DNA of 64,000 nucleotides from Streptomyces umbrinus. GTDB taxonomy: Bacteria; Actinomycetota; Actinomycetes; Streptomycetales; Streptomycetaceae. The translations under genes and the position numbers were made by a program. The DNA is taken from contig NZ_JAUSZI010000002.1 in assembly GCF_030817415.1 (NCBI RefSeq), positions 8,494,001 through 8,558,000 of the forward strand, written 5' to 3'. The notes beneath the pieces are model-generated. The model saw nothing but the letters and a program-made list of their open reading frames with translations, ran no database searches and had not been told where the DNA came from. Of this stretch, positions 37,955 to 47,589 are shown piece after piece. Position 1 is the first letter of the stretch. Every line of letters starts with the position of its first letter.

Positions 37955-37996
37955 GAAGGGGGGTGCCCACCCGACCCGGGTGGACACCCCCCTTTC
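37955..37996. terminator. Strong bidirectional terminator
   Basis: GAAGGGGGGTGCCCACCCG (37955-37973) pairs with CGGGTGGACACCCCCCTTTC (37977-37996) with one mismatch and one bulge. It lies between the convergent DUF3040 and transglutaminase genes; the stem ends in AAG/CTTT runs. Confidence 0.8.
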
Positions 37997-38017
37997 GGCT
38001 TGCCGAGCCGGACGGCC

Positions 38018-40429
38018 TCAGCCGCTGCTCTGCCCCGACGGGCGTCCCGACGGGCGGCGCACGAGCGCCGTCCAGCGGGCCGTGGCCCGGGACTTCAGCG
38101 CGATCCAGCCCTCGGACGCCGCCCACGCCACCCGTACGGCCGAGCGCGGTGCGAGCAGTGCGCGCAGACGTGTACCGCGGCTGACCGCGGCGTGCAGGCC
38201 CGCGGTCATACGGCGTACGTCATCGGCGAGACCGGCGGTCGGCCGGGGACGTGGCGCGTACAGGACCTGCTCCACCGCGTCGGCGATCCGGTGGACGGAG
38301 GCCGCGGCCTCCGGTTCGAGGTGCCCGATGCGGACGATCCGTGCCGCCGCCTTGCGGGGCGTCTGGGAGTCGTCCGGCGCGATACCGAAGTCCCACGCGG
38401 TATCGGTCACCTCCTGCCAGGCGGCCAGGGTGGCGGCCGCGGCGTCCTCCTCGGTGCGTCCGTGCGAGCCGAGCCGCACGGACCGGGCCCGCATCCGCCA
38501 CAGCATCGGCAGCAGCGGCACCGCCAGCACGGCGAGCCCCGCCAGGGTGAACCCGAGGATCGCGAACCACGGCGGTCCGTCGTCCGTCGATCCGAACGCC
38601 GCCTGCGGAGACTCGCTGCCGCAGGGCTGCTCCAGCTTCTTCTCCGCCGCCGTGCAGCTCTCGCTGCTCGACGGTTCGGCGGACGGCGCCGAGGACGACG
38701 AGCGCGAGGGGAGGTCCGGGTTGGGAAGCGTGGTGCCCGGCGTGTCCGTGCGGGTGTACTCCGGAACCGTGCCCCGGTTCGGGGTCGGCTCGAAGCGGGT
38801 CCAGCCCACGCCCTCGAAGTACAGCTCGGGCCAGGCGTGCGCGTCCCGCAGGCCCACCGAATTCGTGCCGTCGGCCTGCGGCGAACCAGGCGTGAAGCCC
38901 ACCGCGACACGGGCCGGGATGCCCAGCGTGCGGGCCATCGAGGCCATCGCGAAGGAGAAGTGGACGCAGAAGCCCTCCTTGTCCCTCAGGAAGCGCGCTA
39001 TGGCCTGCGACCCACTGCCGACCTGCACCTCCGTGTCGTACGTGAAGCCGCCGTCCAGGGCGAACCAGTCCTGGAGCTTCACCGCGCGCTCGTAGTTGTT
39101 GGCCGAGCCGGCCGTGACGTCGCGAGCCGTCTCCGCCACCACCGGCGGAAGCGACTCGGGAACCTTCGTGAACTCGCGCCTCAGCGCCGCGGGCGCCTCC
39201 GGCGCGTTGGCGAGCTGCTCCGCGGTCGGCTGCACTATCAGGCTCTTGACCGTGTACTCCAGGCCGCGGGTGGTCTGCCCGTGGTCGCCCACGAGCGTGC
39301 GGCCCACGGGCTCGTACCGCCACTTGCCGCCGAGCCCCACCGCGCTGGCGGGGTAGGGCATGGGCAGCCAGTCCTGCGCGTACCAGTCCGCCGCGGAGAT
39401 CCTCGTCTGGATCTCGGTGCGCCGGACGTCGTCACTGAGGCCCGGCGGTGTCGGGAACGACCCGGGGACGTCCTCGACATGGCGCTTGGCCGGCTTCCAC
39501 GCCGTGCCGTCGAACTCGTCGAGCGAGACGATCCGCAGATAGAGGTCCTGCGTCTCCTCGGAGTTGGTGCGGTACGACATGACCTCGCGGTCCTCGTCCA
39601 CGTTCAGGCTGTCGCGGAGCGAGACCAGCGGGTTCACCGCGGAGATCGTGCCGCCACCGCCGGAGCCCGTGCCGACGCCGGTCCCGGTGCCGTCCAGCAG
39701 ACCGCCGTCGAGCGCGGGCAGGGCGAGCGGCACCACCAGGGCGATACCGAGCGCGACGGCACCGATGCGCCGCCCCGTCCGGATCGGCGCGACCGCGCCC
39801 GCCGAGGCGTCCGCCCCCGGAGTCCGGGGACCGCCGCCGAAGACCCGGCCCCACTGCGAGAGCCGGTCACGTCCCTCGGCCAGCAGCAGCACCAGATAGC
39901 CGGCCGCCGCCATCACGAACCACAGCCAGCTCGCGCCACCGCCCTCCGAGAGACCCGCGGCGACCGAGTACAGCGCGAGCAGCGGCAGTCCGGCCGGGGC
40001 CGCGCTGCGGAACGTCACCGCGAGGGCGTCCACCGCGAGCCCGATGACCACGACCCCGCCGACCAGCATCAGCCGGATACCGGGGGACAGCGGAGCCGGG
40101 ATCGAGTACCGCCCGACGTCGTCCCCGCCGGCCTGCAGCAGCTCCCCGAAGTGCCGGAACGCCTCCGGTCCGGGCACGAGCCCGGCGATGGCCTGCTCGC
40201 GGGCGAAGAACAGCGTCAGCAGGGTCAGGGTGACGAGCGCCTGAACCGCGATCGTCACGGCCCGCGCCAGGGGCACCCGCCGGGTCGCCGCCCCCACCGC
40301 GGTCTGCACCGCGAGCAGGAACGCCGCCTGAAGGATCCATGTGGCCGGATCGACCAGCGGCAGCAGTGCGCCGGACGCCAACAGCGTCGCCGCCACGGCG
40401 CACAGCGCGAGTCGCGCGCGCCCGCTCAT
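38018..40429 (-). CDS. TgpA-like membrane transglutaminase
   Basis: An 803-residue protein. Six or so membrane helices occupy the first ~230 residues, and an external transglutaminase-like domain has the catalytic Cys in GFCVHFSFAMASMARTLGIP (near 488) and His in RDAHAWPEL (near 530). A Ser-rich linker, one more helix near 625 and a cytoplasmic tail complete it. Its start overlaps the DUF58 stop (ATGA). With MoxR and DUF58 it forms a conserved operon thought to act on the cell envelope; the substrate is unknown. Confidence 0.88.
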   Translation of the reverse strand: MSGRARLALCAVAATLLASGALLPLVDPATWILQAAFLLAVQTAVGAATRRVPLARAVTIAVQALVTLTLLTLFFAREQAIAGLVPGPEAFRHFGELLQAGGDDVGRYSIPAPLSPGIRLMLVGGVVVIGLAVDALAVTFRSAAPAGLPLLALYSVAAGLSEGGGASWLWFVMAAAGYLVLLLAEGRDRLSQWGRVFGGGPRTPGADASAGAVAPIRTGRRIGAVALGIALVVPLALPALDGGLLDGTGTGVGTGSGGGGTISAVNPLVSLRDSLNVDEDREVMSYRTNSEETQDLYLRIVSLDEFDGTAWKPAKRHVEDVPGSFPTPPGLSDDVRRTEIQTRISAADWYAQDWLPMPYPASAVGLGGKWRYEPVGRTLVGDHGQTTRGLEYTVKSLIVQPTAEQLANAPEAPAALRREFTKVPESLPPVVAETARDVTAGSANNYERAVKLQDWFALDGGFTYDTEVQVGSGSQAIARFLRDKEGFCVHFSFAMASMARTLGIPARVAVGFTPGSPQADGTNSVGLRDAHAWPELYFEGVGWTRFEPTPNRGTVPEYTRTDTPGTTLPNPDLPSRSSSSAPSAEPSSSESCTAAEKKLEQPCGSESPQAAFGSTDDGPPWFAILGFTLAGLAVLAVPLLPMLWRMRARSVRLGSHGRTEEDAAAATLAAWQEVTDTAWDFGIAPDDSQTPRKAAARIVRIGHLEPEAAASVHRIADAVEQVLYAPRPRPTAGLADDVRRMTAGLHAAVSRGTRLRALLAPRSAVRVAWAASEGWIALKSRATARWTALVRRPSGRPSGQSSG

Positions 40430-41778
40430 GAGACACCGCCCCCTGCCGTGCTTCCCGTCGACGCGACCCCGTTGCGCTGTCGGTCGGCCTCCCGCCACAG
40501 GTCGGCCAGGCCCGTGCCCGGCGGTACGGCCAGGGCGGTCCAGCCCGCCTCGCGCAGCATCCGAAGCCGCTCCTCGCTCTGTTCGTCGGCCGCGCCGTGC
40601 ACCCACGTCTCACTGTCCAGCAGGAAGGCCACGGCCCCGCCGCTGCGCTGACGCATCTTGGCGAGCACGGTCGCCTGCTCCTCGTCCAGGTCTCCGAGGA
40701 AGGCCACCAACAGCCCCTCGTTGCCGCCCCGCAGAACGTCGTACGCCCGTGACAGGCCCGTACCGTCGGAGTGGTCGATCACCGCGAGGGTGTCCATCAT
40801 CAGCCCGGCGGCGTCCGCGGACTCCTGGCTGGCTCCGGCGAATCCGTCGGCGCCCTCGCCGGGCACCGAGGTGCCGGTGTCGGTCAACAGCCGCACCGAA
40901 AAGCCCCGCTCGAGCATGTGCACCAGCGTGGACGCCGTGCCCGAAACCGCCCATTCGAAGGCCGAGTCCGGGCCCGCGCCGTCGAAGGCGATGCCCCGGG
41001 TGTCGAGGAGCACCGTGCAGCGGGACCGCTGCGGCTGCTCCTCGCGGCGCACCATCAACTCGCCGTAGCGCGCGGTCAGACGCCAGTGGACCCGGCGCAG
41101 ATCGTCGCCGTAGCGATAGCCGCGAGGTATCACGTCGTCCTCGCCGGCCAGGGCCAGCGAGCGCTGCCGCCCGTCGCCGTACCCCTTCGCCTCGCCCGTC
41201 AGTCGCACCGGCGGCAGCGCCTCCACGCGCGGGATGACGGTCAGGGTGTCGTACGTCGAGAAGGAGCGGGTCAGTTCGCACATCCCGAACGGGTCGCTGA
41301 GCCGCAGCTGCAGCGGCCCCAGCGGATAGCGGCCGCGCAGGTCCGAGCGCACCCGGTAGGACACCTCGCGGCGGCCGCCCGCCTCGACCCGGTCCAGTAC
41401 GAACCGGGGCCGCGGCCCCAGCACGTACGGAACCCGGTCCTGGAGCATCAGCAGTCCCGTGGGCAGTCGCGAGACGTTGTCCATCCGCAGATGGACCCGC
41501 GCCTCGGACCCCGAGGGCACCCGCCCGGGGGAGAGGCGACGGCTGCCGGCGACCCGGTAGCGCGTGCGGTACAGCACGGTCGCGCAGACCAGTGGCAGCA
41601 CGGCGAGCAGCAGCCCGACCCGGAGCAGATCGCTCTGCCCCAGGACGTACGCGCAGATCGCGGCCGCGATGCCGGCGGCCAGGAAGGACCGCCCGCGCGT
41701 GGTGAGACCGGCGAGTGCCGTACGCAGCCCGCCCTTGTCCTCCTCGGCCTGCGCCGCCGGCATCCCCCCGGTGGTCAT
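40426..41778 (-). CDS. DUF58 protein (von Willebrand A-like)
   Basis: A 450-residue protein with two N-terminal membrane helices (~30-70) and a DUF58 domain at the motif GDDLRRVHWRLTARYGELMVRREE (near 225). A vWA-like fold with TVLLDTR follows. DUF58 proteins partner with MoxR ATPases. The start ATG 41778 overlaps the moxR stop (TGATG) and is preceded by GGAGG; GTG 41781 is one codon upstream. Confidence 0.88.
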   Translation of the reverse strand: MTTGGMPAAQAEEDKGGLRTALAGLTTRGRSFLAAGIAAAICAYVLGQSDLLRVGLLLAVLPLVCATVLYRTRYRVAGSRRLSPGRVPSGSEARVHLRMDNVSRLPTGLLMLQDRVPYVLGPRPRFVLDRVEAGGRREVSYRVRSDLRGRYPLGPLQLRLSDPFGMCELTRSFSTYDTLTVIPRVEALPPVRLTGEAKGYGDGRQRSLALAGEDDVIPRGYRYGDDLRRVHWRLTARYGELMVRREEQPQRSRCTVLLDTRGIAFDGAGPDSAFEWAVSGTASTLVHMLERGFSVRLLTDTGTSVPGEGADGFAGASQESADAAGLMMDTLAVIDHSDGTGLSRAYDVLRGGNEGLLVAFLGDLDEEQATVLAKMRQRSGGAVAFLLDSETWVHGAADEQSEERLRMLREAGWTALAVPPGTGLADLWREADRQRNGVASTGSTAGGGVS

Positions 41779-42815
41779 CACAGCCTCCGGGGCGGCTGCT
41801 GGCCGAAGGCGGACGAGCCCCGGCCCATCCCCAGACCGCTTGGCGACTGGGGCGCCGCGGGCACGGGCGTGCGCTGGAGGATCTCCAGGACGACCTGCTC
41901 GGCCGTACGACGGTTCAACTGCGCCTGGGCGGTGGGCAGCAGCCGGTGGGCCAGGACCGCCACCGCGAGGGCCTGGATGTCGTCCGGCAGTGCGTACTCC
42001 CGGCCGCTGAGGGCCGCTGAGGCCTTCGCCGCACGCAGCAGGTGCAGCGTGGCACGCGGCGAGGCGCCGAGTCTCAGGTCCGGGTGCGTACGCGTGGCGG
42101 CGACCAGGTCCACCGCGTACCGCCGCACCGGGTCGGCGACGTGGACGCTGCGGACCGCGTCGATGAGCTTCACGATCTCGTGCGCGTGCGCCACCGGCTG
42201 GAGGTCGTCCAGCGGGGACACACCGCCGTGGATGTCCAGCATCTGCAGCTCGGCCTCCGCGCTGGGATAGCCGATGGAGACCCGGGCCATGAAGCGGTCG
42301 CGCTGCGCCTCCGGCAGCGGGTAGGTGCCCTCCATCTCGACCGGGTTCTGTGTGGCCACCACCATGAACGGGCTGGGCAGCTCGTAGGTCGTGCCGTCGA
42401 TGGTTACCTGGCGCTCCTCCATGGACTCCAGAAGCGCCGACTGTGTCTTGGGCGACGCTCGGTTGATCTCGTCGCCGATCACGATCTGCGCGAAGATCGC
42501 ACCCGGTTTGAACTCGAAGTCCCTGCGCTGCTGATCCCAGATGGACACACCTGTGATGTCCGAGGGCAGCAGGTCGGGCGTGAACTGAATACGCCGCACT
42601 GAGCAGTCGATGGACCGCGCCAGTGCCTTGGCCAGCATGGTCTTGCCGACGCCGGGGACATCCTCGATCAGAAGATGCCCCTCGGCGAGCAGTACGGTCA
42701 GCGAAAGCCGTACGACCTCAGGCTTGCCCTCGATCACTTCCTCCACCGAACTGCGGACTCTCTCCACAGTGGCGGTCAGATCTGTAAGGCTCGCTCGATC
42801 GTCATAGGTCGTCAC
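41778..42815 (-). CDS. MoxR-family AAA+ ATPase
   Basis: A 345-residue chaperone-like ATPase. Walker A GVGKTMLAKALA is near residue 55, Walker B VIGDEINRASPKTQSALLE near 112, the sensor ATQNPVEMEGTYPLPEAQRDRF near 150 and a helical lid at the C-terminus. It probably activates or assembles the envelope proteins encoded just downstream. The start GTG 42815 follows GAGGAGGG. Confidence 0.92.
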   Translation of the reverse strand: MTTYDDRASLTDLTATVERVRSSVEEVIEGKPEVVRLSLTVLLAEGHLLIEDVPGVGKTMLAKALARSIDCSVRRIQFTPDLLPSDITGVSIWDQQRRDFEFKPGAIFAQIVIGDEINRASPKTQSALLESMEERQVTIDGTTYELPSPFMVVATQNPVEMEGTYPLPEAQRDRFMARVSIGYPSAEAELQMLDIHGGVSPLDDLQPVAHAHEIVKLIDAVRSVHVADPVRRYAVDLVAATRTHPDLRLGASPRATLHLLRAAKASAALSGREYALPDDIQALAVAVLAHRLLPTAQAQLNRRTAEQVVLEILQRTPVPAAPQSPSGLGMGRGSSAFGQQPPRRL

Positions 42816-43019
42816 CCGGCCCTCCTCGGCCCGTTCTTTCCCGGGCCGACGCTCTGCGATGCGGACCGGCCCACCCCGAAACACGGACACCACGCGCGAA
42901 TAGTTCCGCGTGACGCCACACCCGCATTCTTGTTGCCGTTACCTGTTCGTGTCACTCGCCTGTGGATAACTGGCCGCGATATGTCACGGCCTGGGGTCTT
43001 TGAGGGGGTCCAACTCGCG

Positions 43020-43568
43020 TCAGGTGGGGTCTATCTCACGCAGCAGGCCCGTCTTCACATCGAACACGAAACCACGTACGTCGTCCGTGTGCAGAAGGAA
43101 TGGAGAGGTGCGCACCCGCTGCATGGACTGCCGCACGTCCTGTTCGACGTCCCGGAAGGCCTCCACGGCCCACGCCGGGCGCTGGCCGACCTCCATCTCC
43201 AGGTCGTGCCGGAAGTCCTCGGTGAGGGACTCCAGGCCGCAGCCGGTGTGGTGGATCAGTACGACACTGCGGGTGCCGAGCGCGCGCTGGCTGATGGTGA
43301 GGGAGCGGATCACGTCGTCGGTGACCACACCGCCCGCGTTGCGGATGGTGTGGCAGTCGCCGAGCTCCAGGCCCAGAGCGTCGTGCAGGTCGAGGCGGGC
43401 GTCCATGCACGCCACGACCGCGACGTGCAGCACGGGACGGGCGTCCATGCCGGGATCGGTGAACGCGGCGGCGTACTGCTCGTTCGCCTCGACGAGGCGG
43501 TCGGTGACGGTGCCGCCGTTGGATATGGCGTCTCCGGGCTCAGTGGGAACGGATGCGGAAGTCGTCAT
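43020..43568 (-). CDS. Beta-carbonic anhydrase
   Basis: A 182-residue enzyme interconverting CO2 and bicarbonate. The zinc ligands are visible in CMDARLD (Cys, Asp/Arg pair), then HHTGCGL (His and Cys), with RNAGG between them. It is smaller than plant-type enzymes and fits the mycobacterial-like short class. ATG 43568 lies directly after TATAGAT; an in-frame GTG at 43589 would add seven residues. It is divergent from the dcw cluster. Confidence 0.88.
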   Translation of the reverse strand: MTTSASVPTEPGDAISNGGTVTDRLVEANEQYAAAFTDPGMDARPVLHVAVVACMDARLDLHDALGLELGDCHTIRNAGGVVTDDVIRSLTISQRALGTRSVVLIHHTGCGLESLTEDFRHDLEMEVGQRPAWAVEAFRDVEQDVRQSMQRVRTSPFLLHTDDVRGFVFDVKTGLLREIDPT

Positions 43569-43744
43569 ATCTATAACGGTAGTGGTCACACGCTGTCCGG
43601 GCCTGCTGTGAGAGGGGACAAAGAACATCAATGAGCGTTGTTGTGAGGTAACCCACAAGGGTGGATCGGCTACGCCCGTACGGGTGGAAAAACCCGGTTT
43701 GGCGCTTCATCCGGGCCGAGAGCCGCGACGCGCAGGCCGGTTCG

Positions 43745-43772
43745 TTGACCGCGGGAGACCGTGGACTAAAGT
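43745..43772 (+). promoter_or_regulatory. Promoter at the head of the dcw cluster
   Basis: TTGACC (43745-43750), 16 bp, TAAAGT (43767-43772): a good match to the principal sigma factor consensus of streptomycetes. Transcription should start near 43779, about 50 nt before the short ORF and about 210 nt before rsmH. Confidence 0.68.
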
Positions 43773-43828
43773 GACGCGAAGCGGGAGACGGACACTCTCC
43801 CCGCTGGACTGCTACCCCCGGAGGACCG

Positions 43829-43993
43829 GTGACGAGCCGGGATCTCCCCACGTGCGCGGCGCGTACGTACGGCTCGGCCTCCTCCCGCTCCCGGTCGGCT
43901 GACGCTTCCGGCGCCGGCAGGCCTCCCCTTCACGGAGCGGGCGGGGACCCGGCGGTGCGTGCGCGCCGTGCCGGACCTGAGAGGGCCCCTTGA
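43829..43993 (+). CDS. 54-codon ORF upstream of and overlapping rsmH
   Basis: GTG 43829 is preceded by GGAGG (43820-43824). The ORF, beginning [16 protein letters not shown] and rich in Arg, Ser, Ala and Pro, ends in TGA at 43991-43993, inside the TTGA that holds the rsmH TTG start. It lies downstream of the presumed dcw promoter. Third-position GC (about 78%) is lower than in neighbouring genes, so it may act as an upstream coupling ORF rather than encode a selected protein. Confidence 0.4.
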   Translation: MTSRDLPTCAARTYGSASSRSRSADASGAGRPPLHGAGGDPAVRARRAGPERAP

Positions 43994-44946
43994 CCCAGAG
44001 CCGACATGTCCCGGTGATGCTCCAGCGATGCCTGGACATGTTGGCACCCGCGCTGGAGAGCCCGGGAGCAGTCGTCGTCGACTGCACTCTCGGCCTCGGC
44101 GGCCACAGCGAGGCCCTGCTCGCCCGATTCCCCGAGGCCCGCCTCGTCGCCCTCGACCGCGACAAGGAGGCGCTGCGCCTCTCCGGGGACCGGCTCGCCC
44201 CCTTCGGTGACCGGGCCACCCTGGTGCACGCGGTCTACGACGAACTCCCCGACGTGCTCGACCGCCTGGACCTCCCGCGCGTCCAGGGCGTCCTCTTCGA
44301 CCTCGGCGTCTCATCCATGCAACTCGACGAGGCCGACCGCGGCTTCGCGTACGCCCAGGACGCCCCGCTCGACATGCGCATGGACCAGACGACCGGCATC
44401 AGCGCCGCCGAGGTGCTCAACACCTACCCGGCGGGCGAACTCGTCCGGATCCTCAGGGCGTACGGCGAGGAGAAGCAGGCCAAGCGGATCGTCTCCGCGG
44501 TCGTGCGCGAACGCGACAAGGAGCCCTTCAGCAACAGCGCACGGCTCGTCGAACTGATCCGCGACTCCCTGCCGCAGGCCGCCAAGCGCACCGGCGGCAA
44601 CCCCGCCAAGCGCACCTTCCAGGCACTGCGCATCGAGGTCAACGGCGAACTCACCGTCCTGGAGAGGGCGATCCCCGCCGCCGTGAAGTCGCTCGCCGTC
44701 GGCGGCCGGATCGCCGTGCTGTCCTACCACTCCCTGGAGGACCGGCTGGTCAAGCAGGTGTTCGCCGCGGGAGCCGCCAACACCGCACCGCCCGGCCTGC
44801 CGGTCGTCCCCGAGCGCTACCAGCCCCGGCTCAAGCTTCTGACGCGCGGTGCCGAACTCCCCACCGAGGAAGAGGTCGCGGAGAACCGGCGGGCCGCCCC
44901 GGCGCGGCTGCGCGGGGCACAGCGCATCAGGGAGGACGCCGAGTGA
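43990..44946 (+). CDS. rsmH: 16S rRNA (cytosine1402-N4)-methyltransferase
   Basis: A 318-residue SAM enzyme (formerly MraW) that methylates C1402 of 16S rRNA. The family hallmarks are [13 protein letters not shown] at residues 5-17, [14 protein letters not shown] near 32, [19 protein letters not shown] near 105, and [14 protein letters not shown] near 245. The start TTG 43990 has GAGAGGG upstream and overlaps the stop of the preceding short ORF. It is the first recognisable gene of the dcw cluster; mraZ, often found here, is not seen. Confidence 0.95.
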   Translation: MTQSRHVPVMLQRCLDMLAPALESPGAVVVDCTLGLGGHSEALLARFPEARLVALDRDKEALRLSGDRLAPFGDRATLVHAVYDELPDVLDRLDLPRVQGVLFDLGVSSMQLDEADRGFAYAQDAPLDMRMDQTTGISAAEVLNTYPAGELVRILRAYGEEKQAKRIVSAVVRERDKEPFSNSARLVELIRDSLPQAAKRTGGNPAKRTFQALRIEVNGELTVLERAIPAAVKSLAVGGRIAVLSYHSLEDRLVKQVFAAGAANTAPPGLPVVPERYQPRLKLLTRGAELPTEEEVAENRRAAPARLRGAQRIREDAE

Positions 44947-45050
44947 CGGGAGGGTGTGTGAGTTGGACGACCGAACTCACCGGACGCGTGGGTCGCAGGC
45001 CCGGACCCATCAGCCGAGAACGCCGGCTCAGCGGGAGGGCGAGTGAGTAG
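44943..45050 (+). CDS. 35-codon ORF bridging rsmH and ftsL
   Basis: GTG 44943 overlaps the rsmH stop (GTGA) and is preceded by GGGAGGACGCCGA with ideal spacing. The ORF (begins [15 protein letters not shown], basic) ends with TAG at 45048-45050, seven bases past the first base of ftsL GTG 45043. The 96-bp rsmH-ftsL gap is therefore fully spanned. Codon bias is only moderate, so this may be a coupling device. Confidence 0.38.
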   Translation: MTGGCVSWTTELTGRVGRRPGPISRERRLSGRASE

Positions 45051-45633
45051 CAGACCCGAACTGCGAGGGAGGGCGGCCCGGCTCGCGCGACTCTTCCCGA
45101 CGGGCCCCGGACAGGCCGCCCGTACGCCCTTCGTGCTCCTGGTCGTGCTGCTGCTCGGCGGCGGCCTGATCGGACTCCTGGTCCTGAACTCCGCGCTCAG
45201 CGAAGGGTCGTTCCAGCTCGACGACCTCCAGAGGGACACCAAGAGCCTCACCGACGAGGAGCAGGCGCTCCAGCGGGACGTGGACGCCTACTCCGCCCCC
45301 GACGCACTCCAGCGCCGCGCCCGCGAGCTGGGCATGGTGCCCGGTGGCGACCCGGCCTTCCTCAACCCCGACGGCAGCGTCCGCGGCGTTCCCAGCGCGG
45401 CCGCCGAGCAGTCGTCCGTGTCTGTCCCCGTGATCGGCCCGCCCGAGGTGCTCCTCCCCGCGCCGTCCCCGACGCCCACCGAGAGCCAGGCATCCGCGGG
45501 GTCCTCGACGCCGACTGAGACCCCGGCACCCACCGCACCCGCCGTGCCCACCGCGGCGCCGGATCCGCTCGCGGAGACGGTCACGGAGCCGTCCCCCCAG
45601 CCCACGCAGCCCGCTACGAATCCCGGCAGGTGA
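45043..45633 (+). CDS. ftsL: Cell division protein FtsL
   Basis: A 196-residue bitopic membrane protein. A basic cytoplasmic N-terminus is followed by one membrane helix at ~29-49 (FVLLVVLLLGGGLIGLLVLN), a heptad-rich segment ending in ARELGMVPGGDPAFL near 100, and a long Ser/Pro/Thr-rich extracytoplasmic tail. It joins FtsQ and DivIC in the divisome. The start GTG 45043 follows GCGGGAGGG. Its stop overlaps the ftsI start (GTGA). Confidence 0.9.
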   Translation: MSSRPELRGRAARLARLFPTGPGQAARTPFVLLVVLLLGGGLIGLLVLNSALSEGSFQLDDLQRDTKSLTDEEQALQRDVDAYSAPDALQRRARELGMVPGGDPAFLNPDGSVRGVPSAAAEQSSVSVPVIGPPEVLLPAPSPTPTESQASAGSSTPTETPAPTAPAVPTAAPDPLAETVTEPSPQPTQPATNPGR

Positions 45634-47589
45634 CGGAAGTGTCCGACAGGGAACCCCCCCGCCGCCGGGTGCCCTCGCCCGCCCGGCCCGGCAGCCAGCG
45701 GCGGCCGGGGCCCGGCGCACGCCCCGCCCGCCGTCCGGCCCCGTCCCGGGGGCAGGGCCCGGGCCCGCGCGTCATCCGCCTCGGCAGCCCCAGGCCGCGG
45801 CTGCGCCTGGTCAGCCTCGCGCTGGCCCTCGTACTGATCGCCTTCGTCGTCCGGCTCCTCCAGGTGCAGGCCGTCGACGCGAACGAGTACACCGCCAAGG
45901 CCGAGAAGAACCGGTACCTCAGCCGCACCCTGACCGCCGAGCGCGGAGGTATCACCGACCGCAACGGTGTCGACCTGGCGATCAGCGTGGACGCCAACGA
46001 CATCACCGCCGACCCCACGCTGTTCACACGGAAGGCGACGAAGATCGGCGACGCCCCCGAGCAGGCCGCCGCCCTGCTCGGCCCGATCCTCGACAAGGAC
46101 CCCGACGAACTCGCCGCGAAGCTCCGGACCAAGAACACCCGGTACGTCGTGCTCGCCCGGCGCCAGACCCCCCAGGTCTGGACGCAGATCAAGGATCTGA
46201 AGAGCACGCTCGCCGACAAGGCGGGCGAGGACGGGTCGGAGGTGAACGTCCTGGCGGGCGTCCTCCAGGAGCCCAGCAGCAAGCGGGTCTATCCGAACGG
46301 TGAGCTCGGCGCCGGGATAGTGGGATGGGTCAACGCCGACGGCAAGGGCGGCGGCGGCATCGAGCAGCAGCTGAACAAGGAGCTGTCGGGCAAGGACGGC
46401 GAGATCCGCTACGCCCAGTCCGGCGGCCGCCAGGTGCCGACCGCGGGCTCCACCGAGAAGCCCGCCGTGGCCGGTTCCGAGGTCGAGCTGACCATCGACC
46501 GCGACATCCAGTGGGCCGCCCAGAACGCCATCGCCGAGCAGGTGAAGGAGTCCAAGGCGGACCGCGGTTACGTCATAGTGCAGGACAACAAGACCGGCGA
46601 GATCCTCGCGATGGCCAACTCGCCCGGCTTCGACCCGAACGACCTCTCCAAGGCCGACGGGAACGCCCTGCACAACTGGGGCCTCGAAGACGCCTACGAG
46701 CCCGGCTCGACCGCCAAGGTCATGTCGATGGCCGCCGTCCTGGAGGAGAACGCCGCCACGCCCGCGACGCACGTGACCGTGCCGAACCGGCTGCACCGCG
46801 GCGACCGGCTCTTCCGCGACGACATCGACCACCCGACCTGGTACCTGACGCTCAACGGCGTCCTCGCCAAGTCCAGCAACATCGGCACCATCCTGGCGAC
46901 CGGCCAGCTGGGCAAGACGCAGCAGGAGGCCAACCAGGTCCTCTACTCGTATCTGCGCAAGTTCGGCAATCGGCGACTACACGGGGCTCGGCTTCCCCGG
47001 CGAGACGAGGGGCATCCTCGCGCCCGCCGGCCAGTGGTCGACCTCCCAGCAGTACACGATTCCTTTCGGCCAGGGCGTGTCGATCAACGCGATGCAGGCC
47101 GCCTCCGTCTACTCGACGATCGCCAACGGCGGCGTACGGATCGAACCGACCCTGGTCCGCGGCACGAAGGGCCCCGACGGACGCTTCACCCCGGCCGCCA
47201 AGCCCAAGGAGACACGGGTCGTCAGCGAGAAGACGGCGAAGACCCTGGCACAGATGCTGGAGTCCGTCGTGGACGACCGGGAGGGTACGGGCACCAAGGC
47301 GCGTATCCCCGGCTACCGCGTCGCGGGCAAGACCGGCACGGCCAACCGTGTGGATCCGGCCACCGGCCGCTACCACGGCTATACCTCTTCCTTCGCCGGA
47401 TTCGCGCCCGCGGACAACCCCCGGGTCACCGTCTACTGCGCCATCCAGAACGCCACCAAGGGGAGCTACTTCGGCGGTCAGATCTGCGGGCCCGTCTACA
47501 AGGAGGTGCTGGAGTTCGCCCTGAAGACCCTCCAGGTACCGCCCACCGGGGCCCAGGCCGCCAGACTTCCCGTCACTTTCACGCCCTGA
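45630..47589 (+). pseudogene. ftsI: ftsI (PBP3) with an apparent 1-bp frameshift
   Basis: This is the septal transpeptidase, with a membrane helix near residues 57-77, a PBP dimerisation domain, and a catalytic domain with STAK (serine near 360), SSN (415-417) and, later, GKTGTAN (47326 onward). The frame from GTG 45630 is homologous up to FG at 46965-46967. The homologous continuation IGDYTGLGFPGE is one base later, because the sequence reads GGCAATCGGC where GGCATCGGC is expected. The C-terminal 206 codons (46969-47589) are intact in the other frame. As written, the protein lacks its KTG motif. It could be a true mutation (division genes are dispensable for vegetative growth in Streptomyces) or a sequencing error. 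Confidence 0.9.

Noticed and set aside
37853..40651. A 932-residue plus-strand frame opposite the transglutaminase/DUF58 genes
   Set aside because: It is antisense to two clear genes with conserved motifs; its composition (Arg, Gly, His, Pro) is typical of a high-GC shadow frame.
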